42,015 nt of DNA. It comes from an uncultured Alphaproteobacteria bacterium. GTDB taxonomy: Bacteria; Pseudomonadota; Alphaproteobacteria; UBA7985; CAJQQZ01. The translations under genes were made by a program, and so were the position numbers. The notes beneath the pieces are model-generated. The model saw only the letters and a program-made list of their open reading frames with translations, made no database searches and had not been told where the DNA came from. The stretch lies in NCBI GenBank assembly GCA_905480575.1, contig CAJQQZ010000072.1, forward strand, positions 1 through 42,015. The letters run 5' to 3'. Positions 16,501-24,963 of this stretch are shown here, piece by piece (within the stretch, counting starts at the first letter, position 1; every line of letters begins with the position of its first letter).

Positions 16501-17967
16501 CTAACAATGGCTCCCGGCGAGCCGTCCAAAGACAGAGCCTGAAATCAAGCCGGTGCCGCCGGGATAGTTAAAGAAGAAGATGCCACCGACCAGCTCACCA
16601 GCAGCGTAAAGACCAGGGATAGGCTGCATATCAACATCAACAACTTGACCAGAATCAGGATCTATCCTGAGGCCGCCAAAGGTGAAAGTAATACCGCAGC
16701 CAACTTGATAGGCTTCAAATGGGCCCTCTTCGATTGTATTGGCCCAGTTGGATTTAGGAACGGCAAGGCCACTAGTGCTCCGACCGTCTTTGACATTAGG
16801 ATCAAAAGGAATGTCTTGGCGGACGGCAGCATTGTATGCCTTCATTTCATCCAAAAAGCCTTGAGGTTCTACACCTTCCATTTTTTGCGCGAGTTCTTCC
16901 AAAGTATCCGCTGAAACTTTTGTCACGCGTTTAATGCGATACTCGTCACGTAAAATGGACGTCACTTTTTGATCGAAAACCTGCCAAGCGAATTGATCGG
17001 GCTGTTCCAGAATAACCCGCCCATACTTAGCGTAAGTATAGTTTCGGAAATCAGCCCCCTCATCCACAAAGCGTTTGCCATGAGCATTGACCATGACTCC
17101 CCAGGGGTAGGAGTGCTTTTGAAAGTTATCACCAATTGTCAAATCACCGAATTCAGGCGCATTGTAATCCCAACCAACGGCGTGACAGCCGGACCAGTTG
17201 CCATAGGTCGAAGCCCCGACGTCAGTAGCCAACCTGTGGCCGTCACCTGTGTTAAAACGAGAGCCCCGGACCTTCGCCATCTCCCACCCTTGTCCCAGAT
17301 AGCGTGTGCGCCATTCGGTATTGGCCTGAAAACCACCGGATGCTAACACAACGGAACCAGCCGATATCTCCTCAATCTGACCGCCAGATTTGACCTTTAC
17401 GCCCATGACAGTATGCCCGTCGAACAATAGCTCTGTAACACGTGCACCATAACGGACTTCAATCCCGTTTTCCTTGGCGATCTCAGTGTGAGCGTCAACC
17501 AGCCCAGGGCCACCACCCCATGCTTCCAGTGTGAGGCCGCCCCAGAACTTGAACTTGCCATCGACTTTGAAGGCTTGGCGGCCGTAGATCGGCATAAAGC
17601 GAATGCCCTTCTCTCTCAGCCAATGCATGGTCGCATTGGACGAAGTAACCAAACGTTCGCAAAGCTGAGGATCGGTGCGGTATCGTGTGACGCGGAACAT
17701 ATCGTCAAAGAATTGATCTTGGGTGTAGGTTCCAAAATCGGTGATCGCGATCTGGTCTTCGGGAAGGTCAGGACAAAGCGCGCGAATGTCATCAACGCCC
17801 TCATAAGCGAAACGGATTGCACCTGCTGTGAAACGGGAGTTGCCGCCGTTTTCATCTTCTGGTGCCCGTTCAAGGACTAGAACCGACTTCCCACGTTCCC
17901 GCGCTGCATGTGCTGCACAGAATGCTGCGTTTCCAGCACCGACAACGATAACATCCCATTTAGTCAT
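16501..17967 (-). CDS. TcuA-like FAD-dependent dehydrogenase
   Basis: A 488-residue flavoprotein of the fumarate reductase/succinate dehydrogenase flavoprotein superfamily, closest in appearance to tricarballylate dehydrogenase TcuA. It starts with WDVIVVGAGNAAFCAAHAARE, the FAD-binding glycine motif, then NGGNSRFTAGAIRFAY. VVLASGGFQANTEWR and the C-terminal GLYAAGELVGGIFFFNYPGGTG complete the FAD site. I chose the ATG at 17967, preceded by AAAAGG; the longer frame runs into the operator. It is the first gene of the minus-strand operon and faces the GntR gene with about 70 bases between. The substrate could be a polycarboxylate or a demethylation product; I cannot tell which. Confidence 0.85.
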   Translation of the reverse strand: MTKWDVIVVGAGNAAFCAAHAARERGKSVLVLERAPEDENGGNSRFTAGAIRFAYEGVDDIRALCPDLPEDQIAITDFGTYTQDQFFDDMFRVTRYRTDPQLCERLVTSSNATMHWLREKGIRFMPIYGRQAFKVDGKFKFWGGLTLEAWGGGPGLVDAHTEIAKENGIEVRYGARVTELLFDGHTVMGVKVKSGGQIEEISAGSVVLASGGFQANTEWRTRYLGQGWEMAKVRGSRFNTGDGHRLATDVGASTYGNWSGCHAVGWDYNAPEFGDLTIGDNFQKHSYPWGVMVNAHGKRFVDEGADFRNYTYAKYGRVILEQPDQFAWQVFDQKVTSILRDEYRIKRVTKVSADTLEELAQKMEGVEPQGFLDEMKAYNAAVRQDIPFDPNVKDGRSTSGLAVPKSNWANTIEEGPFEAYQVGCGITFTFGGLRIDPDSGQVVDVDMQPIPGLYAAGELVGGIFFFNYPGGTGLISGSVFGRLAGSHC

Positions 17968-18037
17968 CTTTGGCCTTTTGAATTGTGTTTCGTATGCAAT
18001 TGTATACAATCATTCAAAACAATCAAGGGATGCTTCA
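17968..18037. promoter_or_regulatory. Divergent promoter region with GntR-type palindromic operator
   Basis: The 70-base gap between the minus-strand FAD dehydrogenase operon and the plus-strand GntR operon contains ATTGTATACAAT (17999-18010), a perfect 12-base palindrome. It overlaps a second near-palindrome, GTATGCAATTGTATAC. FadR-subfamily GntR proteins often bind TTGTATACAA-like sites, so this is very likely the operator through which the adjacent regulator controls both operons. A clean -10/-35 pair is not obvious to me. Confidence 0.75.
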
Positions 18038-18745
18038 TTGGTAGAAAAAATCGTTAACCTTAGATCAATTGGTGCATCCAAGGGCGAGCGCAAGACACCG
18101 AAAACACACGGCTCCCGCGCTGACGAAGTACGTGAAAACCTGATCCAAGCCATCCGTTCGGGTCGATACAGCCCTGGAGAGCGTATTCGTGAAACGGAAG
18201 TTGCTGACTGGCTTTCTGTCTCGCGGACCCCAGTCAGAGAAGCCTTTCGCCGCCTAGAGACCGAAGGCTTGTTGATCTTTGAATCCTGGCGGGGTGCCAT
18301 TATTGCAGACCTCAATCGGCAACAAATCTCTGAACTCTATGCTATGCGAGAAATTCTCGAAGGAGCCGCCGCCAAACTAGCTGCGCGTCATATTGACGAC
18401 GCAGAAATCGACCTGCTGGAAGTTTTGTTGGAGAAATCTGATGGCGAAAATGATCCGGGTAAACTAGCGGAACTCAATCGCCAGTTTCACGGTGCCATTC
18501 ATGATTCAGCACACAACCGCTATTTATCGCAAACGCTGGAACAGCTGCGTAACTCCCTAGCGCTTTTAAAAGGAACAACCTATTCTGTTCCTGGAAGGGC
18601 AGATGAGGTTACTGCCGAACACCAAGCGATTGTAGCGGCTATCAGAGCCCGGAAACCGGACGCTGCCGAAACCGCCGCACGCGAACATATCGCCGCTGCG
18701 CAAAAGGCAAGATTGCGCTTGCTCATGGAGGAAGGACTATCGTGA
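18038..18745 (+). CDS. GntR-family (FadR/FCD subfamily) regulator
   Basis: A 235-residue transcription factor. The N-terminal winged helix covers SRADEVRENLIQAIRSGRY, GERIRETEVADWLSVSRTPVREAFRRLE and GLLIF. The C-terminal all-helical FCD ligand domain has MREILEGAAAKLAARH and the metal/ligand-binding Asp and His pattern (LNRQFHGAIHDSAHN, EHQAIVAAI, AREHI). I chose a TTG start at 18038, seven bases after AAGGGA; the longer frame runs back through the operator and the opposing gene. The ALDH gene's GTG overlaps its stop. It probably represses both this operon and the opposite one, and is released by a carboxylate metabolite. Confidence 0.88.
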   Translation: MVEKIVNLRSIGASKGERKTPKTHGSRADEVRENLIQAIRSGRYSPGERIRETEVADWLSVSRTPVREAFRRLETEGLLIFESWRGAIIADLNRQQISELYAMREILEGAAAKLAARHIDDAEIDLLEVLLEKSDGENDPGKLAELNRQFHGAIHDSAHNRYLSQTLEQLRNSLALLKGTTYSVPGRADEVTAEHQAIVAAIRARKPDAAETAAREHIAAAQKARLRLLMEEGLS

Positions 18746-20214
18746 CTTCGATCAAAGAAGCGCTCGAACAAATTGGCGAACTGCCAACTCATATGTGGAT
18801 TGCAGGGCAGAAAGTCTCCATTGGTTCTAGGCAAACCATCGAGTGCCGAGATCCGGGATCTGGTCAGCTCCTTTCGACGCTTCCGGCTGGCAGCAAAGAC
18901 GATGTTGCTCATGCAGTTTCCGTCGCAAAGGCCGCGCTCAAAGGCCCTTGGGCAGACCTGTTGCCAAAAGAACGCGGGCGACTACTTTGGAAGGCAGGCG
19001 AGGCTCTTCATGCACAGGCCGCCCAATACGCCTTGGTGGAGACACTTGATTCAGGCAAACCTTTGCAGGACGCAAAGGTGTCCGTCCAACGCGCCGCGGA
19101 CTACTTCATGTATTATGCCGGAATGGTCGACAAGCTTGAAGGAACATCCGTACCACTCGGCCCGAACAAAGTAGCCTATACCGAGAAAGTACCTGTTGGG
19201 GTCACGGGCCATATTGTCCCTTGGAACGTCCCTCTCTCGATGGTGACGCGTGGCATTGCACCAGCCTTGGCATGCGGCAACACAGCAGTTGTAAAGCCAG
19301 CGGAGGACACACCGCTCGCCGCCGTTATGCTGATCGAATTGTTGGAAGAAGTTGGTGTACCGGTCGGTGTGGTAAATGTCGTCACCGGCTTTGGTAGCGA
19401 AGCTGGTCAGGCACTGGCGGAACACCCCGATGTCCGTCACATCACTTTCACAGGCTCGGTTGCCACCGGTAAGAAAATCATGCACGCCGCTGCGGATCAT
19501 TTGGCTTCGGTAACTTTGGAGCTTGGTGGCAAGTCCCCTCACCTCATCTTAGGTGACGCCGACCTCGACCGCGCCACACCAGACATCCTGGCAGCTGTCT
19601 ACAAAAACGCTGGCCAGATTTGCTCATCTGGCACCAGGCTCATTGTCGAGAAGGCTATCCATAACGAACTCGTGGATCGACTGGCTGAGAAGTCCGAAGC
19701 GATGCAGATCGGTCACGGCCTCAGTAACCCTGATATGGGCCCACTCATTTCGAACCGGCAACTGCAAACTGTCGTTGGGTTTGCTGACCGTGCTAAAGGC
19801 CGCGGGATCGACTTCGCATGCGGTGGCAATCCAGCTCGAGTTGCAAGCAACCAGGGCGGATACTACTTTGAACCAACCGTCGCCAACAACATCGATCCCG
19901 ATGATGAATTGGCGCAAAAAGAAGTCTTCGGGCCTGTTCTTTCGGTCATCCCTGTTGCTTCCGTAGATGAGGCTATTGAAGTGGCCAACAACACGGACTA
20001 CGGCCTGGCCGCTGGTATCCACACTAAAGACATCACCGCCGCCATGCGGTTCGCCAAGTCCGTTGAGGCTGGGCAGGTCTACATCAATGGCTACCACAGC
20101 TCAGGCGATACGGTTCCATTCGGCGGCTTCCGCGACAGTGGCATTGGCCGTGAAAAAGGGCTAGCAGGTTTGGATGCCTACTCTGAAACCCGTGCCGTCA
20201 CTATCACGTTGTAG
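18742..20214 (+). CDS. NAD(P)-dependent aldehyde dehydrogenase
   Basis: A 490-residue aldehyde dehydrogenase of the classical superfamily. The cofactor region has VPWNVPLSMVTRGIAPALA and FTGSVATGKKI. Catalytic residues are Glu260 (LELGGKSP) and Cys294 (NAGQICSSGTR), with KEVFGPVLSV and PFGGFRDSGIGREKG near the end. The start is GTG, overlapping the GntR stop by four bases. Betaine-aldehyde and gamma-aminobutyraldehyde dehydrogenases belong to this branch, and the amine setting fits such a substrate. It would turn an aldehyde from amine oxidation or from the TPP enzyme into an acid. Substrate unproven. Confidence 0.9.
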   Translation: MTSIKEALEQIGELPTHMWIAGQKVSIGSRQTIECRDPGSGQLLSTLPAGSKDDVAHAVSVAKAALKGPWADLLPKERGRLLWKAGEALHAQAAQYALVETLDSGKPLQDAKVSVQRAADYFMYYAGMVDKLEGTSVPLGPNKVAYTEKVPVGVTGHIVPWNVPLSMVTRGIAPALACGNTAVVKPAEDTPLAAVMLIELLEEVGVPVGVVNVVTGFGSEAGQALAEHPDVRHITFTGSVATGKKIMHAAADHLASVTLELGGKSPHLILGDADLDRATPDILAAVYKNAGQICSSGTRLIVEKAIHNELVDRLAEKSEAMQIGHGLSNPDMGPLISNRQLQTVVGFADRAKGRGIDFACGGNPARVASNQGGYYFEPTVANNIDPDDELAQKEVFGPVLSVIPVASVDEAIEVANNTDYGLAAGIHTKDITAAMRFAKSVEAGQVYINGYHSSGDTVPFGGFRDSGIGREKGLAGLDAYSETRAVTITL

Positions 20215-20220
20215 ACAAGA

Positions 20221-21531
20221 ATGAAGTCGCTAGCCCAAAAACTGATCTCTCAGTCTGCAGTCGAAGCTGAACGCATGATCGCGATTGTACGCATGACTGG
20301 CAGCGGGCTCCTTTGTTTTGCGCTCATCTTTCTACTGCTTTTGATGGCCTCAGAAGGCACGCACGTTCGTTCCTTCGAACTCTCTTTTGCTCTCGCAACG
20401 GCCGTCGCCTATTTCACTTTGGGCGTGACGTCATATTATTGTGCTCAAGAAGAACGCTATCGCCCCTGGATGAGCTGGGCCTTAGCTTGGGGGGAGGTCT
20501 TCTTGATTTCCCTAAACATTTATTCCGACGTTCATGAACCCAATACCAGTTCGCTTTTTGCTTTGGCGAGCCCCGTCACAATTCTGGTCGCCATTGTTAT
20601 GGTTGTTCAGGTGCTGCGTTACGACGTGAAGCTCTTATTATGGACACAAGGCAGTCTGCTGGCCATTATTGCATTGATTGTCTTTCACGATCCTCAATTG
20701 AACGACACAGTTCCACCTGAAAGCGTGACGGAACTACTATTCTTGTACAAGCCTCCCCCAAACGTCATGCGCCTGGTGATGTTTGGTATTTTGTTGATGA
20801 TCATTGTGTTGTCGGTGAGACGCTCCCGAAGACTGATGGAGAAAGTGGCTCTGGAAACTGAGCAAATAGAAAACCAGAAGAGGTTTTTGCCCGCTGAGTT
20901 GATCGATCATTTAGGGGGCAACGACATGCTGGGCGTGATGGAAACACGCGAAGAAGAACTGACGATCATGTTTATAGATGTGCGCGGCTTCACCAAGTTA
21001 AGTGAAGCCATTGGCCCTTCGGCAACAGCTGCATTTCTTTCCAACTATCGGTCCATGGTTATGAATGCGGTGAAAGATGGAGGTGGCATTGTTGACAAAT
21101 TCATCGGTGATGGCGCGCTCGTTGTCTTTGGCTTAGACTCACCAATTGAGAAGGGTGCGCAGTCCGCAATGGCCGCAGGACTATCGCTCCTGAATTCAGT
21201 TGAACAATGGAATAGCCACAAGAGTCAAAACAATTGGGAATTAAAAATAGCCGTCGCGATACATACCGGGCGATTGATGGTCGGTACCATTGGAGACGAG
21301 CGACGACTTGAGTTCACTGTTACTGGAAGTACGGTCAACCTGGCGTCCCGTCTTGAAGGTTTTGCTAAAGAAAACAATTTGCCCTTGGTTGTTTCTCAAT
21401 CAACTTATCAACACTTATCGAGTAACTTTCCAGAACTTTTGTTTGTCGAAGACAAACGGTTTCGTGGCTTCAATGAAGCTATCTCTGTCTATGGTTTGCT
21501 CAATCGAAACAAAGAAACAAGAGAAGAATGA
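20221..21531 (+). CDS. Membrane-bound class III adenylate/guanylate cyclase
   Basis: A 436-residue protein with about six N-terminal transmembrane segments (residues roughly 20-200), a short coiled linker, and a C-terminal class III nucleotide cyclase domain (about 245-420). Metal-binding aspartates are D253 (FIDVRGFTKLSE) and D297 (KFIGDG). The transition-state pair is N373 and R377 (TVNLASR). K293 is present as a purine-specifying residue, but the partner position, usually Asp in IGDTVN, is Ser370 (TGSTVN). It should make cAMP, yet this substitution leaves specificity open. The ATG is six bases after the ALDH stop, and its own stop overlaps the FrhB-like start. A signalling enzyme inside a catabolic operon is unusual. 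Confidence 0.9.
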   Translation: MKSLAQKLISQSAVEAERMIAIVRMTGSGLLCFALIFLLLLMASEGTHVRSFELSFALATAVAYFTLGVTSYYCAQEERYRPWMSWALAWGEVFLISLNIYSDVHEPNTSSLFALASPVTILVAIVMVVQVLRYDVKLLLWTQGSLLAIIALIVFHDPQLNDTVPPESVTELLFLYKPPPNVMRLVMFGILLMIIVLSVRRSRRLMEKVALETEQIENQKRFLPAELIDHLGGNDMLGVMETREEELTIMFIDVRGFTKLSEAIGPSATAAFLSNYRSMVMNAVKDGGGIVDKFIGDGALVVFGLDSPIEKGAQSAMAAGLSLLNSVEQWNSHKSQNNWELKIAVAIHTGRLMVGTIGDERRLEFTVTGSTVNLASRLEGFAKENNLPLVVSQSTYQHLSSNFPELLFVEDKRFRGFNEAISVYGLLNRNKETREE

Positions 21532-22793
21532 TGACACCAGAACAACAACTCTATGCCATCGTCGAACAAGGGCTTTGCACTGGCTGCGGGCTTTGCCAAG
21601 CCGTGGCTGGTAAAGATAAAGTCCAAGTTGTCAAAACCAACACTGGTTTTGAGCGCCCCGTCGTCGTTGGAGATTTGGATCAACAAACCGTTGATCAGAT
21701 CTACGACACTTGCCCTGGTGTGCGGGCGGATGGATTGCCGGAGACGCTTGTCGAAGGTGACACTAAGATCGATAATGTCTGGGGTCCCTGGCGGCGCATG
21801 GTTAGAGCTTGGGCTACCGATCCCTCGGTCCGTCATCAAGGCTCAACAGGCGGTGTAATGTCCGCCCTTGGCACTTATTTATTGAAATCAAAGAAGGTCG
21901 ACTTCGTCCTTCATGTGAAGGCCTCGTCAACCAATCCAACTTTTGGCGAACCGCACCTAAGCTTCTCGGAAGCAGACATTATGGAAGGGGCCGGTTCTCG
22001 TTACGGCCCAACACCTCCGCTCCTCGACATCAAATCTGTTCTAGATCGCGGGCAACCTTTTGCGTTCTTCGCCAAGCCTTGTGATGTCACGGGTTTAAGA
22101 AGCTATGCGCGTCACGATCCGCGAGTAGATGAACTCGTGAAATACACGGTTGCAATGGTTTGCGGCGGCTATGGTGCGCCATCGACCACGGAGGGCTTTT
22201 TGGAACGCATCGGCATCCAAATGAGCGAGCTTACGTCCTTCCGTTACCGCGGCTTTGGTTGCCCTGGTCCGACAAAAGCCGAAACTGCTGAGAAAACCGT
22301 AGAAGCACACTACCTCGATTACTGGGGCGACGATGAATCCATGTGGGGTCTGCCCTTCCGTTGCAAGGTCTGTCCCGATGGTATTGGTGAAAACTGTGAT
22401 ATCGCGGCCTCAGATACTTGGATCGGTGGTTCACCCAATAGGATCGACAGTGAAACCGATCCAGGTGCTAACGGCGTAATCGCCCGGACAAAAGCCGGTG
22501 AAGATCTGTTGTCTGAGGCTGAAACAGATGGCTATTTGACCATCGAGAGAGACATAACGCCTGATGACATGTCAATTTACCAACCCCATCAGATGCGTAA
22601 GAAATATGCTGTATGGGCACGCTACCAGGGCTTGAAGGAAGCAGGGAACCTGGCGCCAACAACCAATCGCTTACGCATTGAGGAGCTTGCCGCAGAGCTT
22701 CCTGATCACGTCAATGATTATCAGCGTACAGGGACCATCGAACGCGTGAAAATTGGCAAATCGACTGAACCAACACCGCAGAAGGCCTCATAA
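21528..22793 (+). CDS. FrhB-like coenzyme F420 hydrogenase/dehydrogenase beta-subunit family protein
   Basis: A 421-residue iron-sulfur flavoprotein of the FrhB/FdhB (COG1035) family. A ferredoxin-like motif CTGCGLCQ (Cys 17, 20, 23) with a later TCPG Cys occupies the N-terminus. The family core follows: STGGVMSALGTYLL, FAKPCDVTGLR, FRYRGFGCPGP, and a second Cys cluster CKVCPDGIGENCDIAASDTW. The start overlaps the cyclase stop (ATGA); Met at 21531 is the alternative. Family members move electrons between F420 or FAD and Fe-S clusters, including in organisms without F420-dependent methanogenesis. In this operon it could feed electrons to a demethylation step or reactivate a corrinoid, which is speculation. 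Confidence 0.85.
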   Translation: MMTPEQQLYAIVEQGLCTGCGLCQAVAGKDKVQVVKTNTGFERPVVVGDLDQQTVDQIYDTCPGVRADGLPETLVEGDTKIDNVWGPWRRMVRAWATDPSVRHQGSTGGVMSALGTYLLKSKKVDFVLHVKASSTNPTFGEPHLSFSEADIMEGAGSRYGPTPPLLDIKSVLDRGQPFAFFAKPCDVTGLRSYARHDPRVDELVKYTVAMVCGGYGAPSTTEGFLERIGIQMSELTSFRYRGFGCPGPTKAETAEKTVEAHYLDYWGDDESMWGLPFRCKVCPDGIGENCDIAASDTWIGGSPNRIDSETDPGANGVIARTKAGEDLLSEAETDGYLTIERDITPDDMSIYQPHQMRKKYAVWARYQGLKEAGNLAPTTNRLRIEELAAELPDHVNDYQRTGTIERVKIGKSTEPTPQKAS

Positions 22794-22805
22794 CGAAGGC
22801 TTCCC

Positions 22806-22837
22806 TGACGCCGCCTCGCTACTCCGGAGTGGCGTCA
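22806..22837. terminator. Possible hairpin between convergent operons
   Basis: TGACGCC (22806-22812) pairs with GGCGTCA (22831-22837) around the small palindrome ACTCCGGAGT, between the FrhB-like stop and the opposing hydrolase gene. It overlaps that gene's last codons and has no T-run, so a terminator role is only possible. Confidence 0.35.
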
Positions 22838-23739
22838 ACAATCGGATGGTGTAAGGTTCCGATACCTTCCACACAAGCAACGATGCGGTCACCCGGCCAC
22901 ATCCATTCCTGCGGGTCGAGACCAGCGCCGACTCCAGCTGGCGTACCCGTCGCAATGATGTCACCAGCCTCCATGGTCATACCTGTCGAGATGTCCGCAA
23001 TCAGTGACGGAATATCAAACAGCATAAACTGTGTGTTTGAACGCTGTTTCTCGACACCGTTCTTCGTCAACCAGAGGTCCAGGTTGTGTGGGTCCGGAAC
23101 CTCATCGGCTGTCACAATGCACGGACCGAAAGGCGCAAAGCTATCCTGACCCTTGGAGAAAATCCACTGCCCCGCACGGCGGTTATCGCGTGCGGATACG
23201 TCGATGATCACAGAATATCCAAAGACGTGACTGAGGGCCTTTTCTTTGGCGATGTGTTTTCCACCTGACCCCATAATGACGGCCAACTCCACCTCCCAAT
23301 CTAGCTGTTGCGTCATCTTGCTGTTGTGCAGGATAGAGTCACCGTCGGCAATGACGGCGGTTGGTGGCTTGGTGAACAAGACTGGTTTCTGTGGCAACTC
23401 ACTAGAGGTGTCGAGTGCACGGGCACTCTCTGCGACATGCTCAGTATAGTTGAGGCCAATGCCCCAGATGTTCTTACGCGGACGCGGGATCGGTGCACAA
23501 AGAATGGCGTTAGACAAAGGGACGGAAGTGCCGATCGGTGGTGTGTCGTCAATATCGTCCATTAGTTCGCTGAGAACCGCTACGCCTGAGCGACCACAAT
23601 CGATCAAACCTAGCATTGTGTCGGGAATATCCTGGCCATAAGCCTCGCCCAGCGCCTCGGCATCAACAATCAAATCGTTATGGATCACACCAAGACGCGC
23701 TTCATCTTCTACCGTTGCTCGGTAAGTTACCAGTTTCAT
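22819..23739 (-). CDS. Fumarylacetoacetate hydrolase family protein, fumarylpyruvate-hydrolase-like
   Basis: A 306-residue FAH-family enzyme. The C-terminal catalytic domain shows GIGLNYTEHV, KPVLFTKPPTAV, the metal-binding DWEVELAVIMG, and later GQDSFAPFGPCIV and MEAGDIIATGTPAGVG. It hydrolyses carbon-carbon bonds of acylpyruvate-type compounds. It is 9 bases downstream of a gentisate-dioxygenase-like gene, so the pair would cleave gentisate and then the ring-opened acylpyruvate to pyruvate plus fumarate or maleate. No maleylpyruvate isomerase is seen beside them. The assignment to the family is firm, the substrate is inferred from the neighbour. Confidence 0.87.
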   Translation of the reverse strand: MKLVTYRATVEDEARLGVIHNDLIVDAEALGEAYGQDIPDTMLGLIDCGRSGVAVLSELMDDIDDTPPIGTSVPLSNAILCAPIPRPRKNIWGIGLNYTEHVAESARALDTSSELPQKPVLFTKPPTAVIADGDSILHNSKMTQQLDWEVELAVIMGSGGKHIAKEKALSHVFGYSVIIDVSARDNRRAGQWIFSKGQDSFAPFGPCIVTADEVPDPHNLDLWLTKNGVEKQRSNTQFMLFDIPSLIADISTGMTMEAGDIIATGTPAGVGAGLDPQEWMWPGDRIVACVEGIGTLHHPIVDATPE

Positions 23740-23748
23740 GTTTTTGTC

Positions 23749-24870
23749 CTATAAGATTGGCTGATTGCCATTGTTGTCGCCGAAGGCCTGCTCTTTATAG
23801 AGATCGAGCGCTCGAATAACAGGGAGGTCTGAAAGGCAGAACAGGCAAGCATCTTCGCGGTCCGAAGCGTTGGCATGCTCATGCCAGGCCCAGGACGGCA
23901 CGCAGAAGATATCTTTTTCCTGCCAGTTATATCGTTTGCCGTTGATGATCGAATGGCCCGAGCCTTTGGCAACGTGATAAAGGTAGCTGCCGGTATGGCG
24001 GTGAGCCTTGGTATGTTCGCCTGGACGCAGCAACTGCATTGACGCACCCATAGTCTTCATTACCGGGCCGTTGTTCACCGGATTGACATATTCCATCAAC
24101 ACGCCGTCAAAAGGTGAACCGTCCGTGCAAGAGGCGTACTTGACGAGTGATTCGTAAGTCGGTTCCCACTCATATTTGAACATGGGGCTGTAGCCCTTGT
24201 CCCAATCGCCACCATTGGGAGTAAGCCCTGCATTTCCCCAGGTTTTAGTCATATCATCAACTGGATAAGCAACAGGCTCTGACAGATCAGGGTGTACTTC
24301 GAAAAAATTGGCTTCCATCGCATTAACGAAAGGAATGTCGAGACCGTCCTGCCAAATGCAAGTTGTGCCGCTAGCATCAACCGCATGCTCATGCCAGGTA
24401 CCATTGGGTGTCAGGACAAAGTCGTTGGCCCCAAGCGTCATCTTATGCCCATCAACAACAGTGTAAGCGCCTTCACCCTCCATGATGAAACGGATGGCAC
24501 TGGCGGAATGGCGGTGCGCGGTTGCGGCTTCACCTGGGTTCATTACTTGCAGGCCTGCATAAATCCACCCGACTGCCGCCGTCACATCGCGGCGGCCGGG
24601 GTTGCTCAAGTAAACGACACGCCGTCCCGCTTTTTCTGGCGTCACTAACGCCAAAGACTTAAGAACGTCTTCACGCAGATCCTTAAACCGCCAAACAACT
24701 GGGACCGACTGAGATTGTGGCTCCCAGGGTTCAATCTTGTTGGCAACCGTCCAAAGCGCACCGGCGTTCTTGCCCTCTAAATCATCGTAATAAGCCAACA
24801 ACTCTGGCGTATCCTCAACATTGGCACGCCCGGCCACATCTTCACGGTGGTTTTCATGATCACTCGACAT
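23749..24870 (-). CDS. Bicupin dioxygenase, gentisate 1,2-dioxygenase-like
   Basis: A 373-residue bicupin protein from the ATG at 24870, which follows an AGGGGAG ribosome-binding site; the longer frame to 24906 lacks such support. The first cupin has HRHSASAIRFIMEGEGAY and NGTWHEHAV. The second has HRHTGSYLYHVAKGSG and VPSWAWHEHAN, then the FCLSDLPVIRALDLYKEQAF tail typical of gentisate dioxygenases. Both cupins keep HxH metal-binding patterns. It should open an aromatic ring between hydroxyl and carboxyl carbons. Gentisate, salicylate and 1-hydroxy-2-naphthoate dioxygenases are similar, so substrate stays open. Confidence 0.82.
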   Translation of the reverse strand: MSSDHENHREDVAGRANVEDTPELLAYYDDLEGKNAGALWTVANKIEPWEPQSQSVPVVWRFKDLREDVLKSLALVTPEKAGRRVVYLSNPGRRDVTAAVGWIYAGLQVMNPGEAATAHRHSASAIRFIMEGEGAYTVVDGHKMTLGANDFVLTPNGTWHEHAVDASGTTCIWQDGLDIPFVNAMEANFFEVHPDLSEPVAYPVDDMTKTWGNAGLTPNGGDWDKGYSPMFKYEWEPTYESLVKYASCTDGSPFDGVLMEYVNPVNNGPVMKTMGASMQLLRPGEHTKAHRHTGSYLYHVAKGSGHSIINGKRYNWQEKDIFCVPSWAWHEHANASDREDACLFCLSDLPVIRALDLYKEQAFGDNNGNQPIL

Positions 24871-24963
24871 GGGCAACTCCCCTAAAGTTTGTTTGCCGTA
24901 AACCATAGATCAAAGAGCTTTGAGTGCAACGAATATCAACAGGTTTCGTAAGACTTGCTTTCC

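Noticed and set aside
17828-18037. Longer N-terminus for the GntR regulator
   Set aside because: It would read through the operator and the antisense of the FAD dehydrogenase; the TTG at 18038 has a good ribosome-binding site and gives normal length.
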